Assembly: GCF_000355905.1 (NCBI RefSeq)
Contig: NZ_APLF01000003.1
Location: forward strand, 1 to 64,000
Length of the DNA: 64,000 bases
Direction: 5' to 3'
Source of the DNA: Psychroflexus gondwanensis ACAM 44
Lineage (GTDB): Bacteria > Bacteroidota > Bacteroidia > Flavobacteriales > Flavobacteriaceae
In this document: positions 17,559 through 25,259 of the stretch, piece by piece
Position numbering within the stretch: position 1 is the first letter of the stretch
How the letters are laid out: every line of letters begins with the position of its first letter
Position numbers and translations under genes: made by a program
Notes under the pieces: generated by a model
The model's input: only the letters and a program-made list of their open reading frames with translations
Database searches by the model: none
What the model was told of the DNA's origin: nothing

Positions 17559-18980
17559 ATGGCAGAACAAGGCAAGGATAATTTTAGAGATACCATCGGA
17601 ACGCTGAATGAAGAAGGAGACAGAGCCTGGATATTTCCAAAAAAACCCGTTGGTAAATGGTACGAATACCGAAAATATGTGAGTTATGTGCTTTTAGCTT
17701 TCTTATTCGCTGCACCCTTTATTAAAATTGGCGGGCATCAATTTTTGTTATTTAATGTTTTAGAACGGCGGTTCAATATTTTCGGGTTTCCGTTTTGGCC
17801 TCAGGATTTTTACATTTTTGTGATCATGATGCTTACCGGAGTTGTTTTCATTATTCTCTTCACCGTCGCCTTTGGTAGACTTTTCTGCGGTTGGGTCTGT
17901 CCACAAACTATTTTTATGGAAATGGTATTCCGTAGGATTGAATATTGGATAGATGGCGACCGAGGTAAGCAGAAGCGTCTCGCAAAAATGCCCTGGAATA
18001 AAGAGAAGATCCGTAAGCGTTCTTTGAAATGGTTTGTCTTTTTTGTGATTTCCTTTTTAATTGCCAATGTTTTCTTGGCCTACCTCATAGGGAGTGATCG
18101 CCTAATACGATATATCACAGATGGACCCATGGAACATTTAAGTACTTTGGTTTCGCTAGTGATCTTTACAGGAGTATTTTATTTTGTATTCGCCTGGTTT
18201 AGAGAGCAGGTGTGTATCATCGTTTGTCCTTACGGAAGGCTGCAGGGCGCCTTACTCGATGATAAATCTATTGTTGTTGCTTACGATCATAAGCGTGGAG
18301 AAAAGGAAGAGGGGCGCGCCAAATTTAAGAAAAAAGAAGATCGCGAAGCTTCGGGAAAAGGGGATTGTATAGATTGCCATCAATGTGTGGATGTATGTCC
18401 TACTGGAATAGATATAAGAAATGGTACTCAACTGGAATGCGTTAACTGTACAGCCTGTATAGATGCTTGTAATATTATAATGGAAGCGGTGGATCTCCCT
18501 AAAGGTCTAATTCGCTATGCTAGTGAGGAGAATATAGAAAAGAAAACAAAATTTGAATTCACTCCGCGTTTAAAAGGGTATACAGTGGTCTTGGGGATAT
18601 TGGTTTCGGTGCTGGTAGGGATGCTTTTTTTACGTAACGACGTAGAGGCAGATATCTTTAGACTACCAGGACAACTTTATGAATATAAAGCAGACAACCT
18701 CATAAGCAATGTGTACACCTATAAAATCATTAATAAAACGAATGCGGATATTGAAGATGTGCGTTTTGAGTTGATGTCTCATAAGGGAAGCGTTGAAATA
18801 GTAAGCCGAGACACCTTTACAATTCCTGCTGGAGGTATGGCAGAAGGGACGCTTTTTGTTGAATTGAATGCGGGTTCACTGAGTGGTGATAAGGATAAAG
18901 TTGTTATCGCAGTATTTAGCGGAGATGAACAGATTGAAACGACGCGAACAGCCTTTTTAGGACCGCGGACTTATAAGTAA
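17559..18980 (+). CDS. ccoG: cytochrome oxidase accessory protein CcoG (RdxA/FixG)
   Basis: A 473-residue inner-membrane ferredoxin-type protein. TM helices lie near 35-55, 85-110, 155-175 and 190-210. There is a CxxxxC-type loop GWVCPQTIFMEMVFRRIEYW, a second CPYGRLQG, then two 4Fe-4S clusters (CIDCHQCVDVCPTGID and CVNCTACIDACNIIM), a further TM helix near 335-355 and a C-terminal Ig-like domain. CcoG reduces copper for delivery to the cbb3 oxidase. All cluster Cys are present and the length is normal. It belongs to the cco operon, 79 nt after the cupin-like gene. Confidence 0.94.
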   Translation: MAEQGKDNFRDTIGTLNEEGDRAWIFPKKPVGKWYEYRKYVSYVLLAFLFAAPFIKIGGHQFLLFNVLERRFNIFGFPFWPQDFYIFVIMMLTGVVFIILFTVAFGRLFCGWVCPQTIFMEMVFRRIEYWIDGDRGKQKRLAKMPWNKEKIRKRSLKWFVFFVISFLIANVFLAYLIGSDRLIRYITDGPMEHLSTLVSLVIFTGVFYFVFAWFREQVCIIVCPYGRLQGALLDDKSIVVAYDHKRGEKEEGRAKFKKKEDREASGKGDCIDCHQCVDVCPTGIDIRNGTQLECVNCTACIDACNIIMEAVDLPKGLIRYASEENIEKKTKFEFTPRLKGYTVVLGILVSVLVGMLFLRNDVEADIFRLPGQLYEYKADNLISNVYTYKIINKTNADIEDVRFELMSHKGSVEIVSRDTFTIPAGGMAEGTLFVELNAGSLSGDKDKVVIAVFSGDEQIETTRTAFLGPRTYK

Positions 18981-18996
18981 TTTGGGGTTTTAAAAT

Positions 18997-19110
18997 GCGT
19001 GAGGGATAGTAGTGGAAAGCCCACAGCTCTCCTGAAGGCTTTCTGGAGAGCGAGGACTTGCAGCGTATAGCCCGACCTTTTTGATGCTTTTGCGAAAAAA
19101 GGGCACGCCC
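18997..19110 (+). ncRNA. structured RNA-like element (Flavo-1-like candidate)
   Basis: Begins GCGTGAGGGATAGTAGTGG and ends GGGCACGCCC, so GCGTG and CACGC close a long stem. Inside, GCTCTCC and GGAGAGC form a second hairpin, CGAGGACTTGCAGCG is the linker, and a T-rich/A-rich pair (about 19073-19100) forms a third. This GCGTGAGGGAT...GGGCACGCCC layout recurs between genes in many flavobacterial genomes. I think it belongs with, or near, the Rfam Flavo-1 motif, but I cannot run the model. It sits between ccoG and a small Cys-rich peptide. The strand is inferred from the consensus orientation. Confidence 0.5.
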
Positions 19111-19148
19111 AAAACAGTATAAATTAAGTCAATATAAATTAAATCAGG

Positions 19149-19277
19149 ATGAAGGAACAGATTAAGAAGGATTGCTGCCAAGGCTGCAAAAATGGTCAAT
19201 CAGGAAAGAATCCTTCATGTAAGGCTAAAGGGATGAGCTCAAAACTCGATGCTGAAAAGCAACATACTAAAAAATAG
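19149..19277 (+). CDS. 42-residue Cys-rich peptide in the cbb3 operon
   Basis: ATG at 19149, stop at 19275-19277, 5 nt before fixH. The peptide begins MKEQIKKDCCQGCKNG and continues SGKNPSCKAKGMSSKL. It has four Cys (C9, C10, C13, C24) and is strongly basic, with no signal peptide or TM helix. I do not recognise a family. The CCxxC...C pattern in a locus full of copper-handling proteins suggests a metal-binding peptide, but this is inference. The alternative is a fortuitous frame, but the tight spacing to fixH and the Cys content argue for a real gene. Confidence 0.55.
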   Translation: MKEQIKKDCCQGCKNGQSGKNPSCKAKGMSSKLDAEKQHTKK

Positions 19278-19282
19278 AAATT

Positions 19283-19729
19283 ATGAAAATAAATTGGGGA
19301 ACAGGACTAGTCATTGGAATGGTGCTTTTTATAGGTTTCATTCTCGTCTTGGTGTATAAAATGACGACCGATCATAATCTTGAGCATGATTTGGTTACCG
19401 ATGGGTATTACCAAAAAGAAATGGAGTTGCAAGAGGATATCTATGCACGGCAGAATTCTGTGGCTATGGAAGAGCAGATTACAGGACAGAAAACTACGAA
19501 GGGTTACTTGCTTGAGTTTCCAGAAAGCTACGATCCTAAGAACATAGAAGGCACTGTATTCCTTTACAGAACATCCAGCAAAAAACTGGATTTTGAACTT
19601 CCACTAGAACTTACAGATTCCAATTTTCTTATTCCTGATGAATTCTTGCTACAAGGCCGATGGAATATTACGATAGATTGGGAGTATGAAGGGAAAAAAT
19701 TTCGTTTTAAAAAGGAGATAACCTATTAG
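19283..19729 (+). CDS. ccoH: FixH family protein (CcoH)
   Basis: A 148-residue membrane-anchored protein: one TM helix (about 5-27, NWGTGLVIGMVLFIGFILVLVYKM), then HDLVTDGYYQKEMELQEDI and an immunoglobulin-like periplasmic domain. The DGYYQKE motif is characteristic of FixH/CcoH, which assists cbb3 oxidase assembly and interacts with CcoI or subunit complexes. It starts 5 nt after the Cys-rich peptide and ends 2 nt before the SafE-like gene, so all are cotranscribed. Confidence 0.9.
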   Translation: MKINWGTGLVIGMVLFIGFILVLVYKMTTDHNLEHDLVTDGYYQKEMELQEDIYARQNSVAMEEQITGQKTTKGYLLEFPESYDPKNIEGTVFLYRTSSKKLDFELPLELTDSNFLIPDEFLLQGRWNITIDWEYEGKKFRFKKEITY

Positions 19730-19731
19730 GT

Positions 19732-20439
19732 ATGTTGATTTCAGCACTCATATTCGGTTTGTTAGGAAGTTTTCACTGTGTGGGAATGTGCGGCCCTATT
19801 GCGTTTATGCTCCCCGTGGATCGTCATAATCCCGTAAAACGCGTACTGCAAATAATGAGCTATCATGCGGGAAGATTATTGACTTACGGCACTATTGGGT
19901 TGCTGTTTGGTTTCTTGGGCAGACGCCTCGATCTATTTGGATTCCAGCAGTACATTTCCGTTGCTGTTGGGGTCTTGATGATATTAGCAATTCTAGTACC
20001 TTCAAAATTATTTGGGCGTTATAATGGCTCTTCCTTTATGTACAAATGGGTAGGTAAAGTGAAAAGTGCTCTTGGGGCAGAATTGAAGCGGAAGTCGATG
20101 GATAGTTTCTTTACCATTGGTTTCTTAAATGGATTTTTACCTTGTGGTTTGGTCTATATGGCTGTTTTCGCTAGCATTGCTGCAGGAAGTGCTATTGAAG
20201 GTGGAGTGTATATGGTGTTTTTTGGGTTGGGAACTATCCCTCTCATGACAACAGCAACCTATTTAGGCAATTTCTTAAACGCTACTTTTAAACAACGCAT
20301 TTTGAAGGTGATACCTGTATTTGTTGTGATTGTTGGAGTACTTTTTATTTTGAGAGGATTAGGTCTTGGAATTCCTTATGTATCACCTGCAGAAGGTGTG
20401 TCGATTGAACAGGTATCTGCAGAACAATCTTGTTATTAA
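19732..20439 (+). CDS. sulfite exporter TauE/SafE family protein (CcoH2-type)
   Basis: A 235-residue polytopic membrane protein with about six TM helices. The N terminus LISALIFGLLGSFHCVGMCGPIAFML carries the G-x-HCxGMCGP motif of the TauE/SafE-like proteins that accompany FixH in cbb3 loci; FLPCGLVYMA repeats a Cys-Gly motif near residue 138. In these loci the protein is thought to take part in copper handling or oxidase assembly rather than sulfite export. The last residues SAEQSCY add a terminal Cys. Start ATG is 2 nt after the fixH stop. Confidence 0.9.
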   Translation: MLISALIFGLLGSFHCVGMCGPIAFMLPVDRHNPVKRVLQIMSYHAGRLLTYGTIGLLFGFLGRRLDLFGFQQYISVAVGVLMILAILVPSKLFGRYNGSSFMYKWVGKVKSALGAELKRKSMDSFFTIGFLNGFLPCGLVYMAVFASIAAGSAIEGGVYMVFFGLGTIPLMTTATYLGNFLNATFKQRILKVIPVFVVIVGVLFILRGLGLGIPYVSPAEGVSIEQVSAEQSCY

Positions 20440-20469
20440 CTTTTATTTATAAACTTAAAATATATTCAC

Positions 20470-20646
20470 ATGAACACACATTTTTTACCACTTGTTAATT
20501 GGGGGCTTGGAACCATCATGATTGCTATTTTTGCTGTAGTTTGTGTCATCCTTGTAGCCGTGATTTATAGTCTTGCAAGCAGCGACAAGAAGGCACCCAA
20601 TACGGAGTCGACAAAAGAATCTGAGCATACAAATTCAAATCCATAA
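20470..20646 (+). CDS. 58-residue single-TM protein
   Basis: ATG 20470 to stop 20644-20646. MNTHFLPLVNWGLGTIMIAI then continues through a hydrophobic helix (about 10-36) to SLASSDKKAPNTESTKE. It has a CcoS/CcoQ-like small-anchor shape but no recognised motif. It follows the SafE-like gene by 30 nt and precedes another tiny membrane gene by 2 nt, so it is probably the penultimate gene of the cco operon. Confidence 0.6.
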   Translation: MNTHFLPLVNWGLGTIMIAIFAVVCVILVAVIYSLASSDKKAPNTESTKESEHTNSNP

Positions 20647-20648
20647 TT

Positions 20649-20834
20649 ATGATATTATCTACGATACTACTTCAAGACCGATGGACTGGAGGATGGGTAG
20701 AATATGGTATTTACGGCATTGTCCTTATAGGCATTGCAGCATTCCTTATCTACAAGATCAGCAAAGGAAAAGATCGCAAGCAAAGAAATAAACGCTTGCG
20801 CGATGAAGATATAGAAAAGCGCCAAAAAGAGTGA
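20649..20834 (+). CDS. 61-residue single-TM protein
   Basis: MILSTILLQDRWTGGWVEYG leads into a TM helix (about 17-38, GIYGIVLIGIAAFLIYKI) followed by a charged tail (SKGKDRKQRNKRLRDEDIEKRQKE). No family is recognised. It begins 2 nt after the preceding small gene and is the last gene of the cbb3 locus before the repeat array. Confidence 0.6.
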   Translation: MILSTILLQDRWTGGWVEYGIYGIVLIGIAAFLIYKISKGKDRKQRNKRLRDEDIEKRQKE

Positions 20835-20865
20835 AGCTCCACTAAAAAAGCAGCTTTCTCATCTC

Positions 20866-21345
20866 TCAATTTTTGTTGCCCCACCCCTAATGGGAGCAAA
20901 AAACCTCGACTAAGATTGCCTAGCTTTTTTTACCCCGCTCCTAAATAGAGCAAAAATCCACGCCTAAGGTTGACTGATTTTTTTGTTGCTCCACCCCTAA
21001 AGGGAGCAAAAATCCACGCCTAAGGTTGACTGATTTTTTTCACCCCACTCCTAAAGGGAGCAAAAATCCTCGCCTAAGGTTGACTGATTTTTTTTTGCCC
21101 CTCTCCTAAAGGAGCAAAAATACACGCCTAAGGTTGACTGATTTTTTTTACCCCACCCCTAAAGGGAGCAAAAAACCTCGACTAAGATTGCCTAGCTTTT
21201 GTTTCACCGCCCCTAAATAGAGCAAAAATCCACGCCTAAGGTTGACTGATTTTGCTTGCCCCGCTCCTAAAGGGAGCAAAAATACACGCCTAAGGTTGAC
21301 TGATTTTTGTTGCCCCACTCCTAAAGGGAGCAAAAATCCAAGGTC
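20866..21345. repeat. 54-bp imperfect tandem repeat array (about 8.5 units)
   Basis: Units start at 20898, 20952, 21008, 21062, 21116, 21170, 21224 and 21278, with a partial at 21332; the period is 54 (one unit is 56). Each unit has an A run, CCACGCCTAAGGTTGACTGA (or the variant CTCGACTAAGATTGCCTAGC), a T run, and a hairpin such as CTCCTAAAGGGAG. The two spacer variants alternate irregularly, which suggests local duplication and conversion. The array fills the gap between the convergent cco locus and hemN, so it could act as a bidirectional terminator. It is not a CRISPR: the spacers are not unique. Confidence 0.85.
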
Positions 21346-21455
21346 AGTTATTGGCTTTTACAATAGCGACATCCTTTAGTCCCGATAATTATTGGTAGGG
21401 CAAAACGATAGTCGGCTAATTAATGTTTAGCGATGTTAACGGACAATGCAAAATT
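21332..21455. repeat. dispersed repeat block, copy 1
   Basis: Sequence following the tandem array (AAAAATCC-AAGGTCAGTTATTGG ... TAATTAATGTTTAGCGATG then TTAACGGAC) is clearly homologous to 47938-48045. The shared motifs come in the same order and spacing. Confidence 0.65.
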
Positions 21456-21542
21456 TTAATAGCTAGCTGCTTCGAAGCAGCTTCAGAACGAAAGTGTACT
21501 TCATTTTGAACCCCTCTTTTTGACTAAATTCTAAAATTAGAA

Positions 21543-22913
21543 TTAAACAGTCATTGAGAACAATTTGGTTTCTGGTTTTTTACGTTGCAATCTCAGGTCA
21601 AATGGCAAGCACACGTTACGAACAAAGGGTTTTCCTGCTTCTGTAACGGCAATACTATCTTCAGCTATGTCTACCAATCCGTCTGCCTCCATTTCTGAAA
21701 GCTTAAACACGATATCCTCCATTTGAGGGATTTGAAGATGTTCCTCTTTCCAAGAGGTTTTGAAACTGCACATTAAGTTGAGAATATGTTTACGGATGAT
21801 GAGGTCTTCCTCAGTTAATAGGTGACCACGCAGTAAGGGTAAAGTGTCCTTTCGCATCAACTCATAATAGTCTTTTAAGGTTTTTACATTCTGCGCAAAG
21901 CCATACCAGCTATCTCCAATGGCCGAAACTCCAAGACCTATCATGACATCGGTTTTTGAAGAGTTATAACCCATAAAATTACGATGGATCTGTCCTTTTT
22001 GTTGTGCTTTATAAAGGTCATCTGTTTTTAAGGCAAAATGATCCATACCTATCTCTACGTAACCAGCCTCTAGCAATCCCTTTTTACCAGTTTCGTATTG
22101 CAAGCGTTTTTGCTCTGGCGTTGGTAAGTTTTCTTCGCTATAGCCACGTTGTCCATTTCCTTTTATCCACGGCACATGAGCATAACTGTAAAAGGCAATA
22201 CGATCTGGCATTAACGCAATGGTCTGTTTTATAGTATGGAGGACGTGCTCCTGTGTTTGGAAAGGCAGTCCAAAAATAATATCGTGTCCTACAGAGGAGA
22301 AACCCGCTTCGCGAGCCGTTTTTGTAGCCTGTTCTACATGCTCGAAAGGTTGAATGCGGTTAATGGCTTTTTGCACGGTTTCATTATAATCTTGAACACC
22401 GTAACATACTCTAGTGAAACCGTTATGGTTAAACATTTCTAGGTGCTCTTTTGTTGTATTGTTAGGATGACCTTCAAAACTGAATTCGCAATCTGCAGCC
22501 TTATCTGCTATCTTAAAAATGCCCATTAGCAATTCCTCCAAATTTTCGACAGAAAAGAAAGTTGGCGTTCCTCCACCTAGATGAAGTTGCTGAATGACTA
22601 GTCCATCTCCCAGAACCTCTCTATACATAGAAAGTTCTTTAAGTAAAGCCTTAATGTAGGGCAGTTCTAGAGTGTGATTTTTGGTAATTCGCTTTGTACA
22701 TCCGCAGAAGGTACACATGCTCTCACAAAAGGGTAAGTGGATATAGAGGCTAATATGTTTTGCTTTAGGTGTAACTCCCAATCCTCTCTGTAGGCTATTT
22801 TTCCATTTGTCGACTGTAAAGCTACTCTCATCCCAATAGGGAACAGTAGGGTAGCTTGTATATCGAGGGCCTGGGACATTGTATTTTGAGACAAGTCTGT
22901 TTTTTGTAGTCAT
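21543..22913 (-). CDS. hemN: oxygen-independent coproporphyrinogen III oxidase (HemN)
   Basis: A 456-residue radical SAM enzyme that decarboxylates coproporphyrinogen III to protoporphyrinogen IX without oxygen, in the cytoplasm. The N terminus has YNVPGPRYTSYPTVPYWDES, typical of true HemN rather than HemW. The 4Fe-4S/SAM motif is CESMCTFC (C63, C67, C70) followed by GC. HLGGGTPTF and the HemN C-terminal domain are present. Length is normal. It is convergent with the cbb3 oxidase locus; haem supply at low oxygen fits that neighbourhood. No FNR-like site is evident upstream. Confidence 0.95.
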   Translation of the reverse strand: MTTKNRLVSKYNVPGPRYTSYPTVPYWDESSFTVDKWKNSLQRGLGVTPKAKHISLYIHLPFCESMCTFCGCTKRITKNHTLELPYIKALLKELSMYREVLGDGLVIQQLHLGGGTPTFFSVENLEELLMGIFKIADKAADCEFSFEGHPNNTTKEHLEMFNHNGFTRVCYGVQDYNETVQKAINRIQPFEHVEQATKTAREAGFSSVGHDIIFGLPFQTQEHVLHTIKQTIALMPDRIAFYSYAHVPWIKGNGQRGYSEENLPTPEQKRLQYETGKKGLLEAGYVEIGMDHFALKTDDLYKAQQKGQIHRNFMGYNSSKTDVMIGLGVSAIGDSWYGFAQNVKTLKDYYELMRKDTLPLLRGHLLTEEDLIIRKHILNLMCSFKTSWKEEHLQIPQMEDIVFKLSEMEADGLVDIAEDSIAVTEAGKPFVRNVCLPFDLRLQRKKPETKLFSMTV

Positions 22914-23376
22914 AGTCTTTGAGTTATGATAATTACCAATTAAGCGGTGTTTTATTTTAAAAATAATATAGCTTAAGGCTTATTAGCTTCATGCGAAAAT
23001 AGGAGGGATGTCTCGAGTATTCGATGACTTTAATCAGTTTACAAAAAGATTTTAATGGTAAATAAGAGCTTGAGTTTTTAAGGCAATTCTATAAGAATAT
23101 ACACTCCCTCAAAATTTAAAACTAGGAGAGTTGGTCTAGCCTATTTTAAGTACAAATGGTCTCTGGATTAAATTCATGGTATGTTTTTCAAAAGAATTTA
23201 TTCTGAATTTGTTCGCAACTCTATTTTATGCTCTACGATACATTTCTTAACAGTTCATCTTAGCTTTCAACATCCATCTTGGAGGGGTATTATGAAGAAG
23301 GTTCTGCGATTATATGGTTATTTTGAAGTTTGATTTTATGAAATTAATTTTTAATAAGTAATATTTAGGGAATACA
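22914..23376. other. intergenic region upstream of hemN
   Basis: Contains the hemN leader. I see no gene, no clear TAnnTTTG box and no strong palindrome in this stretch. Confidence 0.5.
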
Positions 23377-23786
23377 ATGCCTGACTATGATAAAAAGAAA
23401 TTGGAACTTAAAATTAAAAATCGTTTTGGGGCTGGTAAAGCGATTATTTTAAGAGGTTAGAGACAGGTAGGTAAGACCACTTTATTCAATAAACTAGTGG
23501 AAGAAAATGAATATCTTTTTCTAAATGGAGAGGATCTAAGGGTTAGAAGATTAGTATTGAATCCCAAATTAGATCAACTTAAAAATACCATTGCGAACTT
23601 CAAAATTATTTTTATAGATGAAGCTCAACGAATAGATAACATAGGGCTTATTTTAAAATTGATCACAGACTAACTAAAACCTGTTCGATTGGTATTCCAG
23701 GCCAAGAGATGGAGTATCTATTATACCCCATCTCTTGGCCTGAATTTGAATCAAATATCGGTTATCTCAAGGCTGAGCAACACTAA
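23377..23786 (+). pseudogene. remnant of an AAA ATPase with DUF4143-type C terminus
   Basis: ATG 23377 begins MPDYDKKKLELKIKNRFGAG. It runs into an in-frame stop within the Walker A region (ILRG-stop-RQVGKTTLFNKL), then a Walker B IIFIDEAQRI. After a deletion and a frame change the C-terminal motif EMEYLLYPISWPEFESNIGYLKAEQH appears and ends at 23786. These are the landmarks of the ATP-binding proteins paired with DUF4143 (about 380-400 aa), here reduced to about a third with stops. It lies immediately left of a 180-nt separator element, so it is probably a decayed cassette gene. Confidence 0.7.
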
Positions 23787-23893
23787 GAGTTGAAGAGTAA
23801 TAACCTTCAAGATTTCAACGTTTATTAAAGTATGTTTTTAATGTTAAGACTTTTAAGACGATAAAAAATCACTAGATTTATACAATGAATAAC

Positions 23894-24075
23894 GTCTCTG
23901 TATATGGCTCGTAGCGTGCAAATTAAACAAATAGTTTCGGATGAAGCACGAGCCGAATTTTTAAATTTTTCTTATTATCTTTTTTTACTAATAAGCCAAA
24001 TTTAAAAATTTGGCGAACTCGCAAATATGCCTTAACTTAGATTAAGCAAATGACTAGCTATGAGCCATATATGTT
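23894..24075 (-). repeat. palindromic separator element, copy E1
   Basis: 182 nt lying between AAC (23891-23893) and GTT (24076-24078). Ends TATATGGCTC and GAGCCATATA pair with each other, and an internal GCCAAAT...ATTTGGC hairpin is present. Read on the minus strand it is homologous to 60051-60229 and 61389-61569 (shared core GGCATATTTG...CGCCAAAT). It is downstream of the minus-strand gene at 24090-24695. Confidence 0.75.
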
Positions 24076-24707
24076 GTTGTAAAATGTTTTTATTCCACAA
24101 TAATTGGTTTTGGCAATATTCCTCTATCCTCAAACATAAAACCGAAGTTAGGCTTATTTTCCATTGCGTTTAATTCCTTAATTATATTTAAAAGTAGTTT
24201 TTTAGTTTGAGCTATATTTTTAGTGCTATCAATGTTTATACTAATCAACTTTTTCTCGTCTGCAAGAGAATAATTTCTATTATTACTCGGATTAAATAAA
24301 TGATTTGTCAGAGCAAATTTCAAACTATCTATTGGAAATTTAAGCTCGTAGTTTACAGTAATACTATCAGTATTTACATAAAGTATTTCCCTCAATTTGT
24401 AATCAAATATACTCTCGCAAAATTGTAACGGTTGGATTTTATAGATTTTATCTTCTGTTTCCAATTTGAATATTGCGTATTCTCGTAAACAATCTGTTTC
24501 GTCCTGAATTTTTATTACTTCATTGAAGTTTTTAAGTGTATCAATATCATATTCAACTAATTCGTTATCTGCCAATCGAAAAGTCATAAAATGTTGGATT
24601 GGTTTTTCAATCGCTAGTTGTTTCGTTTCGCTGTTATTCTGTCCGCAATTCGATAGCAGAAAACTCAATATTAATATGACAATGGTTTTTTTCAAATGTT
24701 TTACAAC
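24076..24707 (-). mobile_element. gene cassette A with self-complementary ends
   Basis: GTTGTAAAA at 24076-24084 and its exact reverse complement TTTTACAAC at 24699-24707 bracket one minus-strand gene. Outside these ends lie separator E1 on one side and a perfect 34-nt palindrome on the other. The layout mimics integron cassettes (GTT...AAC ends from one recombination site). Confidence 0.55.
24090..24695 (-). CDS. hypothetical lipoprotein (cassette A)
   Basis: A lipoprotein of about 201 residues starting with TTG at 24695: KKTIVILILSFLLSNCGQNN gives a good type II signal peptide with lipobox LLSNC. The frame stays open to another TTG at 24722, which would put the signal peptide behind nine odd residues and inside the palindrome, so I reject it. 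The body has no family I recognise; two Cys (DETDCLREY and LQFCESIF) could form a disulfide. It is carried inside a cassette with self-complementary ends. Confidence 0.65.
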   Translation of the reverse strand: MKKTIVILILSFLLSNCGQNNSETKQLAIEKPIQHFMTFRLADNELVEYDIDTLKNFNEVIKIQDETDCLREYAIFKLETEDKIYKIQPLQFCESIFDYKLREILYVNTDSITVNYELKFPIDSLKFALTNHLFNPSNNRNYSLADEKKLISINIDSTKNIAQTKKLLLNIIKELNAMENKPNFGFMFEDRGILPKPIIVE

Positions 24708-24741
24708 AAAGAGATAACACAACTTGTTGTGTTATCTCTTT
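24708..24741. repeat. perfect palindrome between cassettes A and D
   Basis: AAAGAGATAACACAAC and its exact reverse complement, separated by TT. Including the flanking CAAC and GTTG the arms reach 20 bp (24704-24745). It joins AAC of cassette A directly to GTT of cassette D, so it takes the place of a 180-nt separator. Confidence 0.8.
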
Positions 24742-25259
24742 GTTGCCATCCATTGAAAAAAAACCGTTACAGAAATAACGATATTTTAAAAAATAGAAAT
24801 TATGATTAAGTTTTGGACAATAGCAATATTGATTTTTATAGTAGCAACATTCATACTTGCCAAATTGACTTTAAAAAAACAAAGGAAAGAAATGGGAGAC
24901 AGAGTTTGGAAATTATGGGATGGAAGAGCAACATATTGGCAACTTCTAACCTTAAGTAGTTTTGGAATAACAGTAGGAATTATGTTTGTTATGTATTGGA
25001 TAGGAATTCCTATTTTACCATAAATTCGTTATGGAATTTGTCACTCAATCGGAATTGAAATTGTTTGCGGAATCGAAAATATGAATTGAAAAACAAAAAG
25101 CAAATTGTGTGCGGAATTTAGCAAGTTGCTGAATTGCTCACTAAACGTAATAAAAAAGTTTGCGGATTAAAACGCTGAATAAATTAACTCAAACACTGAA
25201 ATTTTTAAAATAGAATTTAGATGAATAATTTAAACTCTGAAAAACAACGAAATGGCAAC
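24742..25259 (+). mobile_element. gene cassette D with self-complementary ends
   Basis: GTTGCCAT (24742-24749) and ATGGCAAC (25252-25259) are exact reverse complements bracketing one small gene. The right end is followed directly by the end of an IS110 element. Confidence 0.55.
24802..25023 (+). CDS. hypothetical two-TM membrane protein (cassette D)
   Basis: 73 residues: a TM helix (MIKFWTIAILIFIVATFILA), a basic loop (KLTLKKQRKEMGDRVWKLWDG), and a second hydrophobic segment (LSSFGITVGIMFVMYWIGIPIL). No known family. It is the only gene of its cassette; the following 230 nt up to the IS110 junction hold no gene, only G-N-N-GCGGAAT-like direct repeats (TTTGCGGAATCG, GTGTGCGGAATTTAG). Confidence 0.6.
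   Translation: MIKFWTIAILIFIVATFILAKLTLKKQRKEMGDRVWKLWDGRATYWQLLTLSSFGITVGIMFVMYWIGIPILP

Noticed and set aside
21148-21333. Minus-strand open frame made of 18-residue repeats (LPLGVGQQKSVNLRR-like)
   Set aside because: The 54-bp repeat period is a multiple of three, so any open frame repeats. There is no start context or family, and the DNA is a non-coding tandem array.
20866-21345. CRISPR array
   Set aside because: Spacers between the hairpins are themselves repeated and near-identical, and no Cas gene is nearby.
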